This document shows positions 34,212 through 45,476 of a stretch of 64,000 bases of DNA, piece by piece; position 1 is the first letter of the stretch; every line of letters begins with the position of its first letter. The stretch is from Leucogyrophana mollusca (lineage: Eukaryota > Basidiomycota > Agaricomycetes > Boletales): the NCBI GenBank assembly GCA_021014945.1, contig MU266450.1:1-64000 (forward strand), in the 5' to 3' direction. The translations under genes were made by a program, and so were the position numbers. The notes beneath the pieces are model-generated. The model had not been told where the DNA came from. It worked only from the letters and a program-made list of their open reading frames with translations, and did no database searches.

Positions 34212-35132
34212 TTAGACAAATCTTCGTATCCATTTCCTCTCGCCCACCCGGGATATCTCGCTCTTCACAGCCCACAAGAGAACCATCCTTTCCGTAATCA
34301 GACTTTCCCAATCCGGTGCTTCGCCGCATTCGCGATGGACCAAATCGTACCGATATAGCAAGCGGAAAGCGAGCTTGAGGAGATCGTGAAGACGGCCGAG
34401 GTCACCGTGCGCATTAAGAGCATTGATAGTTTGGTCGGGGGACCAGCCTTGGGACGCCTGGTCAGGGGGCCAGTTAAAGAACGACTTGTAGGGCAACTGC
34501 TCAGCCTCGTCGTGTGGGCTCCCCGGACGGCAGCCAACACAGTCCGCGATGCTCCACTGCGCTCCGCGCATCTCTTTATACTCTCCGTTTTCCAGTATCC
34601 CCTTTGCCGCGGCCACATTGAAGATGAGGTAGATATCGAGGGCATTACGGGCAACACAAGAGAACCCGCCACGGTAGTGGTCAGCACATGAGTCGCGGAA
34701 GCGGAGAAGGGAGATGCGAGGATGTTGCGCGAGCGTAAGGAGGGATGTCATTTCGTTCTCATTTATCAAAACCTTGACGGCATGGGCAGGATGATATAGA
34801 CTATATGAGAAATCTTGACCATCGGTGAACCAATTCTGGATATGCTGATATCTCCGATCCAGGTGTTCAGGATAACGATCTCGTAGCTCGTCAGAGAATA
34901 TTTTTCCGGACGACGGCGACTCAGACACCGGTGGATACTTGGACCGTTCCGTCTGAGAGAAGGTAGAAATTGTTTTCGCCAGGACCTTGGCGAAGTGAGT
35001 GAATTCTTTCGTCTGTGTTGGACGATTGCGGGGGAAAAGATCTGTTCGGCAAGGCGTGACGTGAGGGTTGTCGCGAATAAAGTCCAAATGAGATGCGAGC
35101 GTATTCCAGGGAATGGTATGTTCTTGATGCAT
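34212..35132 (-). CDS. Single-exon protein of unknown function (306 residues)
   Basis: An uninterrupted frame from MHQEHTIPWNTLASHLDFIR to GERKWIRRFV. It is soluble-looking, with no signal peptide or membrane helix, and rich in Arg, Asp, His and Trp. A central segment (GGFSCVARNALDIYLIFNVA) and WSIADCVGCRPGSPHDEAEQ look like a structured core. Single-exon structure is unusual among the intron-rich neighbours; it could be a recent gene, a retrocopy or a species-restricted gene. The upstream boundary is not certain, because the Met may be internal to a longer spliced gene. No family was recognised. Confidence 0.6.
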   Translation of the reverse strand: MHQEHTIPWNTLASHLDFIRDNPHVTPCRTDLFPRNRPTQTKEFTHFAKVLAKTISTFSQTERSKYPPVSESPSSGKIFSDELRDRYPEHLDRRYQHIQNWFTDGQDFSYSLYHPAHAVKVLINENEMTSLLTLAQHPRISLLRFRDSCADHYRGGFSCVARNALDIYLIFNVAAAKGILENGEYKEMRGAQWSIADCVGCRPGSPHDEAEQLPYKSFFNWPPDQASQGWSPDQTINALNAHGDLGRLHDLLKLAFRLLYRYDLVHRECGEAPDWESLITERMVLLWAVKSEISRVGERKWIRRFV

Positions 35133-35481
35133 GATGCTGTTGAGGATTCAAAACAACGTCAGCTAGGCATGCGAGGAACGCGTCCAACTCACAGGTACTA
35201 ATAAATATAATTACACTGAGGTGCACTTCGACGGGGGAGAAATGAAGCACGCTTATAGTACCGATGGATCGCGCTGTCGGGTGTGCATTGACTCGATTTT
35301 AGTGGTTGACTGAGCGGTACCGAAAACATCTAATCCTGATGAATGCAGTCACAAATGACAATGTCGCTTAATGAATTGTGGGCTTGGAGGTCCAGGGGAA
35401 TGGGAAATGCAAAACTATTATAAAGCAACAGCAGAGCAACAGTGGGTACGCAGCGCCTCGAGGATATACCAAAGCCACCAA
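35133..35481. other. Intergenic region between NOP2 and the single-exon gene
   Basis: Both flanking genes are on the minus strand. The region holds the promoter of the 306-residue gene and the NOP2 3' UTR. Nothing else was recognised. Confidence 0.35.
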
Positions 35482-37854
35482 TCAACCTTTTGTTTCGGCC
35501 GTCACCGCTATGTCCGACTTTTGTCGAGGGGGAACCCGGAGACCTTTCGCTTTCATGCGTCTGCGTTTGGCCTCTGCAGTCCAAGATATGTTAATATCCA
35601 GAAGACCAAAAGTAAACGCGAAAGACAGACCTTCTAAGAAAGGCTTATCTTCGTCCGAGTCGAACCCAACAACTTCTCTTTCTACTTCTTCGTCGACAGC
35701 CATCTTACCGTCCACCTTCTCGACGGTCTCATTGCTGAGTTTGATCTTGGCGCGCTTCTCCACCTTGAATTTGGCCACATAAAAGCCGTCCATATTGTGC
35801 ACATGTGGGTAAAATCGCCGTGTTAGATTCAGTGAAGGGTTGAAGGTCTTCCCTCTGTATTTTGTGAATCCCTCGCGCCCAAACCCAAGTCCGGTGTCGA
35901 CGAGCTTAACATTTGGCCGTTTGCGCAGAGCGTAATCGACGACAGCTTCGTTCTCATCCACGGTGACGGAGCATGTGGAATAGACTATGTATGCGCCAGT
36001 CTTGGAATCTGGTGAGACGCTGTCGATCGCGCAAAGGATGAGCTGCTTTTGAAGGTGAGAGAGGAGCTGGAAGTCGCGCTCAGACTGGAGAGCACGTGTT
36101 AGAGGCAATACCAAAAGAGGTGAGGACATATTCATGGTACCTTGTTGACCTTGACGCTCGAATCCTTGCTAATGACACCAGTACCGCTACAAGGCGCATC
36201 AAGCAAGACCCGATCGAAACCGGCCATCACTTTCGGGAACTCCCTCCCATCGTATGAACAGACGATGACGTTCTTGCATCCTAAACGGTGAACGTTCGCT
36301 GTCAAACTCTTCGTCCGCGCTTTATTTGCATCATTTGCAAATACAACACCAGTGTTCTGCAGGAGGGCAGCAATGTGTGTTGTCTTACCGCCAGGGGCGG
36401 AGGCCATGTCAAGCACACGTTCATTTGGCTGTGGAGAAAGGGCAATGACGGGGAGGAAGGAAGAGGCTGCTTGAAGCATATAGTGACCGGCCAAGTACTC
36501 AGGAGTTGCACCTGTTGAAAATTGTCACAAACGTTCTGAGACTGCAGGTTTGATTATTTACCTATTGGAACACTACTTTCGAAAACTTGCAGCCCGACAT
36601 TGGTCCACTTGCCAATTGGCTCAAGGTTGACGCCTCGATTTATGAGTGCTTGCGCCAGATCCCGCCTTCGCGTTTTGAGAGTATTCGTTCGGATGGTGAC
36701 TGGTCTCGACACTTCGTTGGCTTCGAAGAACTCAATCGCCTGCCCAACACATTAAGAAAGCGCGAGAAAGAGAAGAACCTAATACCGACCTCCGCGATTG
36801 GGAAAAGGTGGAAAAGCTTTTCAGCAAGGAAGTCATTGTATCCATAATAACTGGCAATATCTGAGACCAGCTGGTCGACATACTCGGATCGCGATCTATT
36901 TGGAAATGAGACGATCGACCAGACACACATACTCCCGAAACATACCGGCCTTTCGCTCCTAGCTTCTTGAATTTGCCTAGGATTCGGACGCACTCCCGCA
37001 TCCGCCGTTGTACAACTTGTACATCAGGCACAGAGTTCTTCTCCTCTGCCCTCTCCTCCGCGGTTGGTAGGTGGAACGCTTCGCCGTCCTCGTCCTCGCC
37101 TTCTCCTTCCATGTCTTCGTCATCATCTTCGTCATCAAAAGCGGCATTCTGTAGTTCTTCGGCTTCAAGTTCAGCCTCTCGTGCTGCTTTTGCGTCGAGT
37201 GCGCGTGACCGTGCCTCCATATTTGCCATCGTTAATGGACCGTCGTCGTCCTGATCTTCGTCTTCATCATCTGACGAAGAGTCATCTGAACCTGTCGGTA
37301 TAATCTTCGCCGGCCTATCACGCTGTTTCGACTTTTTCCCTTTTGTTGGGAACAGCTCCACTTCCTCCTCTTCCTCCGACCCAAGGTCGAGCTCCTCCGG
37401 TGCACCCTGCAAGAGGTCATCACTGCAGTGGTGACAGATAAATGCGCGGGAATGAAACGGCGGGAAGGATAATCACTCACTCTTCGTCTACGAGATCCAG
37501 GTCATCAAGGTCACCGGTAAAGCCCTCTAGGTCGTCCATGTCGCTAGCGTCTTCCCATCCATCGCTGTCTGGTTCTTCGACCTTTTTACTCTTCTTCCCC
37601 TTGTCGGTAGTTTTGGACTTTCCTTGAGTCTTCGGGGGTTTTGCAAAGGTAACCACCTTTTTGCTCTTGGCTGGTTGCTCTGTATTTTCTTTCACTTTCT
37701 TCGTAGGGCGAGTATTGGACCTCTCCTCAATATCGCCATCTGGGTCGGCTTTCCGTTTCCCTAACTTTTTCGTAGAAGGGCGGTCGGCTTTGTCCTTTAC
37801 CTCAGGTAAAGGAGTTGGGGCTGCCTGCTTGTATTTTGTTCTTCGTCCTCCCAT
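35482..37854 (-). CDS. NOP2: 25S rRNA m5C methyltransferase NOP2
   Basis: Nucleolar SAM-dependent cytosine-C5 methyltransferase required for 60S subunit assembly. It has a long charged N-terminus (MGGRRTKYKQAAPTPLPEVK, then Lys-rich and Asp/Glu/Ser-rich tracts). The NOP2 linker reads RMRECVRILGKFKKLGAKGR. The N-terminal fold YYGYNDFLAEKLFHLFPIAE then precedes the Rossmann core. SAM motif LDMASAPGGKTTHIAALL, DAPCSGTGVISKD (motif IV Cys) and VYSTCSVTVDENEAVV (catalytic TCS Cys) are intact. The end is a basic tail (EAKRRRMKAKGLRVPPRQ). There are about seven exons. The last intron (57 nt, between FLE and AKRRR) is in frame without stops. All hallmarks are present. Confidence 0.94.
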
Positions 37855-38049
37855 GAATGATCATATAGGATGGTGAGGGGGAAATGACTGAAACAGTCGG
37901 GACGCTGGACGATGAGCGAGTTTCTTGATTTTTTCGTGTTTCCGCATTTGGGTCATCTACTTCGGGAAAATCGCGGAGGAATAGCTCCGTCGACCGTGAC
38001 GGCGCAACTCGCACCATCTCTCGAGTCTTAGTAGTATGTACATGAAGCC

Positions 38050-38820
38050 TCAACCAACCCGTAATCCTAGGGCCAGTCCAGCAATGAACGATGCTCTGGA
38101 CTGAAAATCGGCTGTCAAGAAGTCTACCATCCACCTCCAAAGCGACCCGATCGTTGGCGCTCTCTTCTGGCCCAAAGCATCTCTGGTGTAGAAGAGATTC
38201 TCAAATCGCTGTCCCATGCGCGCCCAATCGACGCGTACGAGAGACATAGAGCCAAGGTACTAAAGAATATTAACTTTAGTGGATAGAACTTTGCGAATCT
38301 AGATGATGGAGCGACCTGGAGGAGAACAAATACGCCACCGAGGAAGAATGCAACCAGCCGTGCGCCTTTCTTGATGAACACACCGGCGCAGATGCCACAG
38401 ACTGTGCCGAACGACAGCTCGTACAGGTTCACTGAAGATGTCGGAGGTGGTCCCGGCGGAGGTTGGAAGGGTGATGCATTCGAGTTCGGCGCAGGGGAGT
38501 CTAAGCAGCGGTTGGGTTGGCAATTGCGGTAATCATGCCAATCGTGCGTGCTCACCACAATGGACAGTGGGCGCTGTAAAAGCCGTGATACCTAATGCGA
38601 CACCAGCAATCCCAGCAGCTGTTAAGAAGGAAGGCACTGTCCTCTGGGATGCTTTCGCGTAAGCCCAGACACTGTTCGATGGCCACACTCTTGGGACGTG
38701 GACGTCCGTGCGCAAGGCAGAGAACGAGCGATGACCGAGCGTCCCCGCTGTGAAGATGCGAGCATGCTGAGTAAGGCTTGGCCTCAGGCCGAGAATTTGT
38801 CGTGAAAATACGGATGTCAT
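38050..38820 (-). CDS. FUN14-domain mitochondrial membrane protein
   Basis: Three exons. The N-terminus (MTSVFSRQILGLRPSLTQHA) is basic and resembles a mitochondrial presequence. Helix VPSFLTAAGIAGVALGITAF and a Pro-rich linker (NASPFQPPPGPPP) follow. The FUN14 domain reads LSFGTVCGICAGVFIKKGAR, VAFFLGGVFVLLQ|YLGSMS and VDWARMGQRFENLF. A last helix ends GLALGLRVG. FUN14 proteins sit in mitochondrial membranes; the animal member FUNDC1 is a mitophagy receptor. No LC3-interacting motif was identified, so a mitophagy role is not claimed. A perfect TGACGTCA site lies 52 bp upstream of the start. Confidence 0.85.
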
Positions 38821-38871
38821 GCTGGTAAGTAAAGTACAAAGTAAATGAAGCAAATCGCGTACTCCCAAGCC

Positions 38872-38879
38872 TGACGTCA
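38872..38879. promoter_or_regulatory. Palindromic CRE/ATF-type site upstream of the FUN14 gene
   Basis: Perfect TGACGTCA 52 bp upstream of the FUN14 start codon (minus-strand gene). Same sequence as the site upstream of PMP3. Confidence 0.5.
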
Positions 38880-39020
38880 CGAGGTGTACCAAACTGCCGG
38901 CAACAAAGTTCGTACAAGGTAGTATAACTAAAGTAGGTACACTGAGGTACACGCTGCTCCGGTGTACAGGGGGTCCAGTGCAAAAAATTGTCCAAGCACC
39001 ACAACGGTACAGTCCATCCC

Positions 39021-41081
39021 TTATACGGGCCTTCCAGCAGCAAGCAGAACATGCCTCTTCCACTCGTTCAAGTCCACGTTTGACCCCAAGGAATCATTCC
39101 GGACATGCGGCACGTTCCGAACTTCGTGCATGCTCTCCGACCCCCGGCGAATAGGCACAGACGCCATATCTATCAAGTCTCCCACATCAACTGAATTGCT
39201 CCGTGTAGTATCAGACAGGTGTAATTCGAACGTGGATGGCGAGGAACCTGATGCGTATCTTGGAGTGGGGAGCGCGGTCAAGGGTGGAGACAAGAACCCG
39301 GTCTCCGAGTGGCGAGAAGTTCGTGCGTTCGAGTCCATATCCAAATCCGGATGATCGTGGACGCTCGCCATCATAGAGTGTACCGAGTGTGCTGGTGTGT
39401 CCGGGAGTGCGGCACTCGATGCAAGGGGGCTGGTAGGTGCAACTCTGTTCCCAATGGCACCGTTTTGGGCATGTATGGACTGTCTCCCAGATGCCACCCT
39501 TGTCCGATATGGCCGGCGGCTTGCCGACGACTCATAAGCAGATACCGAGTAAGGTGAAGCAATGGTTGGGTGACTCGTAGGACGTCCGGCGGGGCCGTCA
39601 GCGGTCGGAAAGTCGTAGTACGCATTTTCTGGCAACACCGTAGTACTGTCAGACAACGTAGACATCCGTCTTTCGTCTATTCCATCTCGGAAGCGATTTG
39701 GGAGAGGATGTGAAAGAAGGGAACCGGAACGAGAGGCAGGGTACCCCTCGGAAGACTCTGAAGATGAGTTAGACGCGTTGACAGCTCTGTCGGTGGTGTA
39801 GAAAGAGGGTGCTCGAATGGTCCGGCCCGCACTGGACCTAGGTGATAAAACAGAATACACCGACGTGGTACTTGGGGTGTTCGGTTCTCCAGCAGCCATC
39901 ACCACATCCACTCTGGCCGGTGAAATTGGCCGAAGATCAAACGAGGATGACGACGACGCATGGCTATGTGGTCTGGGAATGCTAGGGATGCCACGGTGGG
40001 CCGGCAAGTCCGATGCGTTCAACTCGGGGGATGTGCCTTCGGGATTGTGTAGCAACCACGCCTGAGACCTGGATGACACATGAGTTTTGCGTTTTTCTTC
40101 CTCTGAGTCGGGATTGAGTGGCGGGGTTTCCAGTCCGTCGGATGCTTTGGGTGTCGGCGGTGAGGGAATGACAGCCATGACCGGTAGGAATATAGCGTAA
40201 GCAATCACTATAGGAATAAGATCATGATCAGTCGAAGGAGCGGATGAGCAAATTTCATCAAGATAATCACGGAGGCCTGATATAACCCAAGAACCTGCTA
40301 TAACGGCGATGGTCATTCCATGGCAATGAGCAGTGGAACCTACAAGGAGATGAAACCGGGTGTGACGCGTCAGACAGGGGAGATCTTACCGAAGGCATTG
40401 CAAGGAAAGCGGGGGCTATCAAGCTCAAACACAACAGTGCCCGCTGGAGGTAAAGTGTTACATTCTCTGGGAGGGCACGACTAAGCTTGAATTACACACC
40501 AACATGAAGGCCGACAAGAACCGCGGTGCGCGCGGCATCCGGCCAAAATCGATATTTTACCACGATCCTGCGGCGTGTTAGGTGACTGCGCAAACAGCAG
40601 GGCGGTGGTCAGCTCACATGAGATAAAGAAGTATGGAGCTAATGAAATCCAATGCGATGAGCCCACAGAGGAAACCACCTGCGAAGCAGTTCAGCGTGGC
40701 ATACCATGAATGAAGGCAAGACATTTACGTTGGCCCCCATTGTACGTGGACCAGTTACGACCCAAGTAGACCGCGATAAGGATGGTCCATATGAAGCAAA
40801 GTATTGCAGCAGAAGCTGCGAGTGACGGTTGAGATTATCATCAGCTCATCGAGGGCGGAAACAACTCACCAAAAAGTATTGTGCGCAGTTTGCGAAACCA
40901 ACCCCAGAGATCCGTCGAAGACATTAAACCGTGAAGTGTATTGGAGAAGATCAGCAAGTCGAAGGCGAAGAATGAAGTAGGGTACGGAAGAAGAATCGAA
41001 ATAAAAGCAAGGCCGTGAAGAGAAAAGAACAAATTAGCCCCGTCAGTACCAGACAGACACAGGTGGTGGACCAGCCTTCAT
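39021..41081 (-). CDS. Multi-pass membrane protein with long Ser-rich cytoplasmic tail
   Basis: Function unknown. The 5' part holds several hydrophobic exons: LFFSLHGLAFISILLPYPTS, AAAILCFIWTILIAVYLG, GGFLCGLIALDFISSILLYL and TIAVIAGSWVISG. The last exon then encodes one more helix (LIPIVIAYAIFLPVMAVI) followed by about 370 mostly Ser/Pro/Thr/Arg-rich residues ending HVLLAAGRPV. The tail has many Ser-Pro and Arg-x-x-Ser contexts and looks like a phosphorylated disordered region. The true start codon and first exon were not resolved: the nearest ATG (at 41081) is out of frame with the first helix unless an intron intervenes. The span is therefore approximate at the 5' end. Confidence 0.6.
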
Positions 41082-41465
41082 GATTATTTAAGGCCACGAT
41101 GGTTTAAGTTGCTGAGAAAGGGGTGGTAAATATAGCGCGCTTGGGTAACGAGAGGCGTCGATGACATTGGCAGTGCAGCCTCAAGTTACCAGCGTGCCAG
41201 CGCCCATGAGTAACAGCCTCGCAAGCCCCGAATAACTTTTTTGTATATCGTGTTTTTGAAAAATAACCCTGTGGATCAGTGGGTAAAAAACAAGCACCGA
41301 ACAAGTCCTCACCAGCAGCGACCGTGGCACAATGAATCAATTCATGGGACTACTCATCCGCCACGTGCTAGCTGCGGGCACTGGGCATCCCAGAAAGGTA
41401 AAGTAGGAACACAAGGAATATCCATCAAGCTCAACAAGCGCTGGCCACCTTGTTGAGCAACCATC
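41082..41465. other. Divergent intergenic region upstream of the proton channel
   Basis: Contains the promoters of the proton-channel gene and, probably, of the membrane protein to its left. No motif stands out. Confidence 0.35.
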
Positions 41466-42258
41466 ATGTCGGACCAAGCTGAACAGCAGCCTCTCCTTGC
41501 CTTTCCTTATGACACAGAAGGCACAACTCCAGAGGGGCCCAAAAGCACTGTAGGCGCTTGGCGCGAGAAAACAGCCGGTTTCCTCGAGTCCACACACCTT
41601 CACACCTTTGTCATCGCTCTGGTAAGTAGTATCTCCATTTCTAACTTTATCCACCTAACGGGCGGTGTAATTGCAGATTACGATTGACGCCGCTTGCGTG
41701 CTCGCTGACTTGGGATACAGTTTCTTGTCCGATGGATGCACTTCACCCGAGGGTCCAGAAGCACCCGCCTGGCTTGAGGTCTTGGCCAACATATCTCTCG
41801 CAATCACCACATTCTTTTTGATCGAAATACCCCTCACACTCTGGGCTTTCGGACCACGCTTCTTCATTCCGTTCTCGGGGATACCTCACGCGCCCCTTCA
41901 TTTGTTCGACGCGTTCATCATTGTCACTACATTTGTCCTCGAGTTTGTCCTCAAAGGGCGTGAGAGGGAACTGGCTGGCTTACTTATCATCCTCCGTCTG
42001 TGGCGACTGGTGAAATTGGTTGGAGGTGGGTTTGCCCTGACGCCGCCACCTGGTGGCTCCGTTGTCTGATGCGTTGCGACAGGTATCGCCGTGGGCGCCG
42101 GTGAAGTCGAAGAGGAAGTTCTCAAAGAGCTCGAGGAAACCAAGAGACAACTGGAGGGCACTACTGCTGCGCTGTCGAAAGCCCGAGACGAGAACCGAAA
42201 GTTGAGGTCGCGGGTGGTCTGGCTGGAGACTGGCGGATCCGAGGGATCCGAGTTGTGA
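41466..42258 (+). CDS. Voltage-gated proton channel (Hv1-like voltage-sensor protein)
   Basis: A 226-residue protein in three exons (41466-41621, 41677-42025, 42083-42258). It is a stand-alone voltage-sensor domain with no pore helices. S1 has the selectivity-filter-type Asp56 (ITIDAACVLADLG). S2 has Glu102 (ITTFFLIEIP) and S3 has Asp130 (HLFDAFIIVTTFVLEF). S4 reads LLIILRLWRLVKLVGG with gating charges Arg159, Arg162 and Lys165. A long C-terminal coiled coil follows (EVEEEVLKELEETKRQLEGT onward), as in dimeric Hv1 channels. In Hv1 the S1 Asp and S4 RxxRxx(R/K) pattern define proton-selective voltage gating; here the third charge is Lys. The likely role is proton extrusion across the plasma membrane, inferred from the family. 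Start and splice sites are clear. Confidence 0.9.
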
Positions 42259-42522
42259 AGCGAGCTTTGGCGCCCTATCTATTTTCGCCTGTTTCTTGGA
42301 ATGTCTCCTAACGAGACTTTATGGCTTTGGTTTCGCTCATTTAACTATTAGCATTTGTGGATATTAATACATGGTTTGATACATGCAAGAAATAGTGATG
42401 GTAGAAAGAGAAGGTAAGCTAATGGCTACAGTTATACACCCGTGCGCATGAAAAGATGAATAGAGAACACAAACTAAGATGTCACCGTCAAGGTCCAAAA
42501 TGCAAAGTGCAGCCCCAGCGTC
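42259..42522. other. Short convergent spacer
   Basis: 3' UTRs of the proton channel and of the membrane-protein gene to its right. Nothing else was seen. Confidence 0.3.
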
Positions 42523-43931
42523 TCACGGAGAAATTGGGGGCACGGTATGAACGGTAATCCCCTTGGCCGCATCAGCGCGTATCCATTCTGAGAGGCGCGG
42601 AAGTGGAATGGGAAGATCAGGGTCCGCAATTCTCGGTGGGAATGCCGTAGGTGTCTGCGGAGGCAAAGTTGATCGAGAATTGCGTGCATGAGCGTCAGAC
42701 TCTCGGCAGATTTCAGCGTAATTAGAATCTCTGGGCGCTGACACCTCCCTCGGGCGTGCCTTTGGCGGAGATGAAAGTACAATCGGCTGCATAGAAACCG
42801 GAGGAGCAGGTCGCCTGGCAAAAGGTTGATCGACGCCGCGACGGGTCTGAACCTTCTGTGCCCAAGATGGCCGTCTCGAATCCACGGACAGGCGATCGCG
42901 CGAGAACAAGATGGGATGCGAAGGGATGGCCTGACTCTCGATCCCCGAGAGCTTTTCCCATCGTTCTTGTATGTACCGCGTGACAGCACAAGACTCTTGA
43001 CTCGCTATCGACGAAGCCGAAGGTTTCCTTGACAGCGTGCGTATAGATGTCTCTGGGGATGCTGTAGATTTCAGGGACAGGTCGCCTTCGGTGAACCAGG
43101 GCACCGCTTGCACCGATGTGGACCATATTGCTGGGTATTCATTTGCGTGCGTGACGGACATGACAATCAGGGTAAGGCAGTAGGTGAGGACTGAGACGTA
43201 GTTGATGTCAGTCGAGCGCGTGGGCAAAGACCAGAGCATGGTACGTACGGACAAAAGTGGACAGCCAGCTAACAGGGACGAGCAAGGAAGCTGAAGCACA
43301 TGTTGTCCAGGTGGCTAGGGCAGAACACAATTTAGTTGACCCGTTTTCTTTCACAAAATCTAGCCGAAGTTGTGTGATCACCTTTGATGTGACATAAAAC
43401 AGGAGGTCCGTTGACTGTAACGTCGATGCTGGCAGCTGGGGCAAGGTGGCAGGCTAAGCTAAAGGGGAAACTGGTAGTGACCAAGGAAACCCACCAAGTT
43501 GTAGCGCGCTCATCAGCACAGTCCACCCGCACTCGAACTTCACCTGTGCAGGCCTGGATTTCGAGCAAATGAAATCCGCCACCGAGGCCCTGTTCGGTTG
43601 GCATTTAGACAATGTCTCGACCTCACAGTAAATGGGGTTGCCTACAGAAATACAAACACAAATATTAAAGCGCTGTTGAGCACAAGAAAGACGGCCGCTC
43701 CGGGCGCTGTGGTGGTTGTGAGGATGCTATCAAGTAAGTATGCTTGGAGACTTACCCGTTGAGCCAGACGACTTGGACGCCGCAATGTTCCAAGACGCAA
43801 ATATGAGCGAAAGCAGATTCAGGTAAGCCATGAGAGCTGGGAAGGACTGATAAGTGATGGTCCTACAGGAACGAATAGTTGACGAATGTACATAGGAATA
43901 TAGTGCGAATGATGATGAATGCATTTTGCAT
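42523..43931 (-). CDS. Four-helix membrane protein with disordered tail (family A, member 1)
   Basis: Function unknown. It was assembled from several short exons: MQNAFIIIRTIFLCTF, ALMAYLNLLSLIFASWNIAA, PGAAVFLVLNSALIFVFVFL, SVADFICSKSRPAQVKF, ECGWTVLMSALQLG, ATWTTCASASLLVPVSW and TYCLTLIVMSVTHANEYPAI. The last exon continues into about 200 Pro/Ser/Arg-rich residues ending TVHTVPPISP. The helix plus ADFIC...FECGW...LQLG pattern closely resembles the protein encoded at 49186-50739 (ADLIC...FECAW...LELG), so the two are probably paralogues. The layout (four helices, then a cytoplasmic tail) recalls MARVEL-type proteins, but this is only a topological likeness. Inner boundaries and the start are approximate. 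Confidence 0.6.
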
Positions 43932-44736
43932 CGCGTTGGGCGAGTGTTGTCGTTGGAGGAAATTGCTGCGACGTGAACGAGCGACTCTATAGAATTTAAC
44001 TGACGTGGAGCAACGAGTGAAGAAAAGAGTGGAGCCCAAGATTAAGCAGCTGCAAGAAACGGCGAAGAGAGACGAGAAACTTGAAACCCGGATATGAAAA
44101 GATCAAACAGTTGGAGCCCAAGCCACAATTCGGTCCACCAGAGACGGAGCCAAAACTGATAGCTTCGGTCAGCATTATAACGCCTCCATTGTCGCAACGT
44201 GGCTGTGGGCTGCGTGGGGAGGAAGCCACGGAGGACAATAAGCCAAGCTCGAGAACAACCAGCCTGAACAATGAGAACCATTGACATTGTCCAGAAAAGG
44301 AAATCGCGGTACATTAGGAGGTAACGGTGCTATTTTCCGCACATTGTCCAGGACGCGACAAATCCATGGACGAGTCTCTGCAATACCTATGCAATAACTA
44401 TCAACGCTGTTTTTACTGCCTACACGCATCGTACTGGCTTATCGGAATCGGATGGGGTGAATGATCGAAAGGATACACCTTACAGCCGCAATAATGTCCG
44501 TCCAGGCGAAGGCGACGAAGAAGAGTGGACATGCATCAATCATCAGTCGGCGGCGTATGTACGCAGTAAGATGACATGTGCACACCTGAGAAAATGGTAA
44601 ACCAAAGTGGACCTAGGCCTTGACTGAGTTGATGGTGTCTTTTCCATCAAGTGAGTTTCTATTATGAGAGTCAAGGTAAGGGTCCAGAAACGCGTTTCAT
44701 TATGGGTGTTGCATACCACAGTAGGACCTGACGGAC
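43932..44736. other. 0.8-kb intergenic region
   Basis: Open frames on the minus strand (about 44042-44314) include hydrophobic stretches but show no convincing start, splice context or motif. It is treated as non-coding. Confidence 0.35.
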
Positions 44737-45053
44737 TCAGGAAGAATCCTGCTTTGTTGCAGCAAGGTTGTACTGCACATTCTTCCGATACTTAGTGGCC
44801 AAGTCCGCCGCGATCTTGACAGAGGCGTTGGCGCGGAGAATTTCCTGAGCGAATTCAGAGTCAGTCATGGTCAAGCGATCAATGCGGACCTACCTCTACG
44901 CAGTGGTTGAGCTCGAGCACCATCTCCGTGCAGACGGACTGAGAGAGGATCGGTTTGAGGCTCGATGCAGGCGGGGGAATACTTGGTACTTACGGCGTTC
45001 TTGAGAATACGCTCCAGCAGGACAGCTTGCCGTTCAGCGTGCGGATTTTCCAT
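44737..45053 (-). CDS. DAD4: DASH/DAM1 kinetochore complex subunit DAD4
   Basis: A 70-residue protein assembled by hand from three exons (45053-44994, 44938-44894, 44844-44737), which join exactly in frame. The protein reads MENPHAERQAVLLERILKNA, then SVCTEMVLELNHCVE, then EILRANASVKIAADLATKYR and KNVQYNLAATKQDSS. MENPHxxxQxxLLxRIxxN at the start and the YxxNVxxNLxAT end are the DAD4 hallmarks. The DASH ring couples fungal kinetochores to spindle microtubules and is absent from animals and plants. The middle exon is 45 nt. It lies on the same strand as Argonaute, 424 bp beyond the Argonaute stop. Confidence 0.93.
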
Positions 45054-45476
45054 CGTTGACAAGTACAAGCAACTTGTCTAAGTGCTTGAGAAGCGTTGGG
45101 TACCAGGCGCTGAGTGCAAAGCGAGACGCGCCACAGAAGATAAGATCACGAGGTCAGACGCGACGACGTGAATTCGAACCAAACTCCGGCCGCTTTGAAT
45201 AGGAACCAATGAACTGGAAGTTAAGCCATTGAACCGTCATATAAATCTTTGTTAAATCGTTCCTTCATTGATACAAATTGAAGGATATTGATACATATCG
45301 ACAGCAGTATCTTACAGCTCAACCTCAGTCCAGAGATCCTTAACGAACGCCCAAGCTCCATTGACCATACGCGTGCTTGCGGTGCGCCGCAATACACGTT
45401 AAACCTATATCCGATATCAGTATCTGAGACAGGGTTCTCATCGATTTTGAATCAGAACCAGAACCGCTCACGCACC

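Noticed and set aside
44042..44314. Small membrane protein gene on the minus strand (MYRDFLFWTMSMVLIVQ...)
   Set aside because: Hydrophobic but overlaps other equally open frames and has no splice or start context; may be chance.
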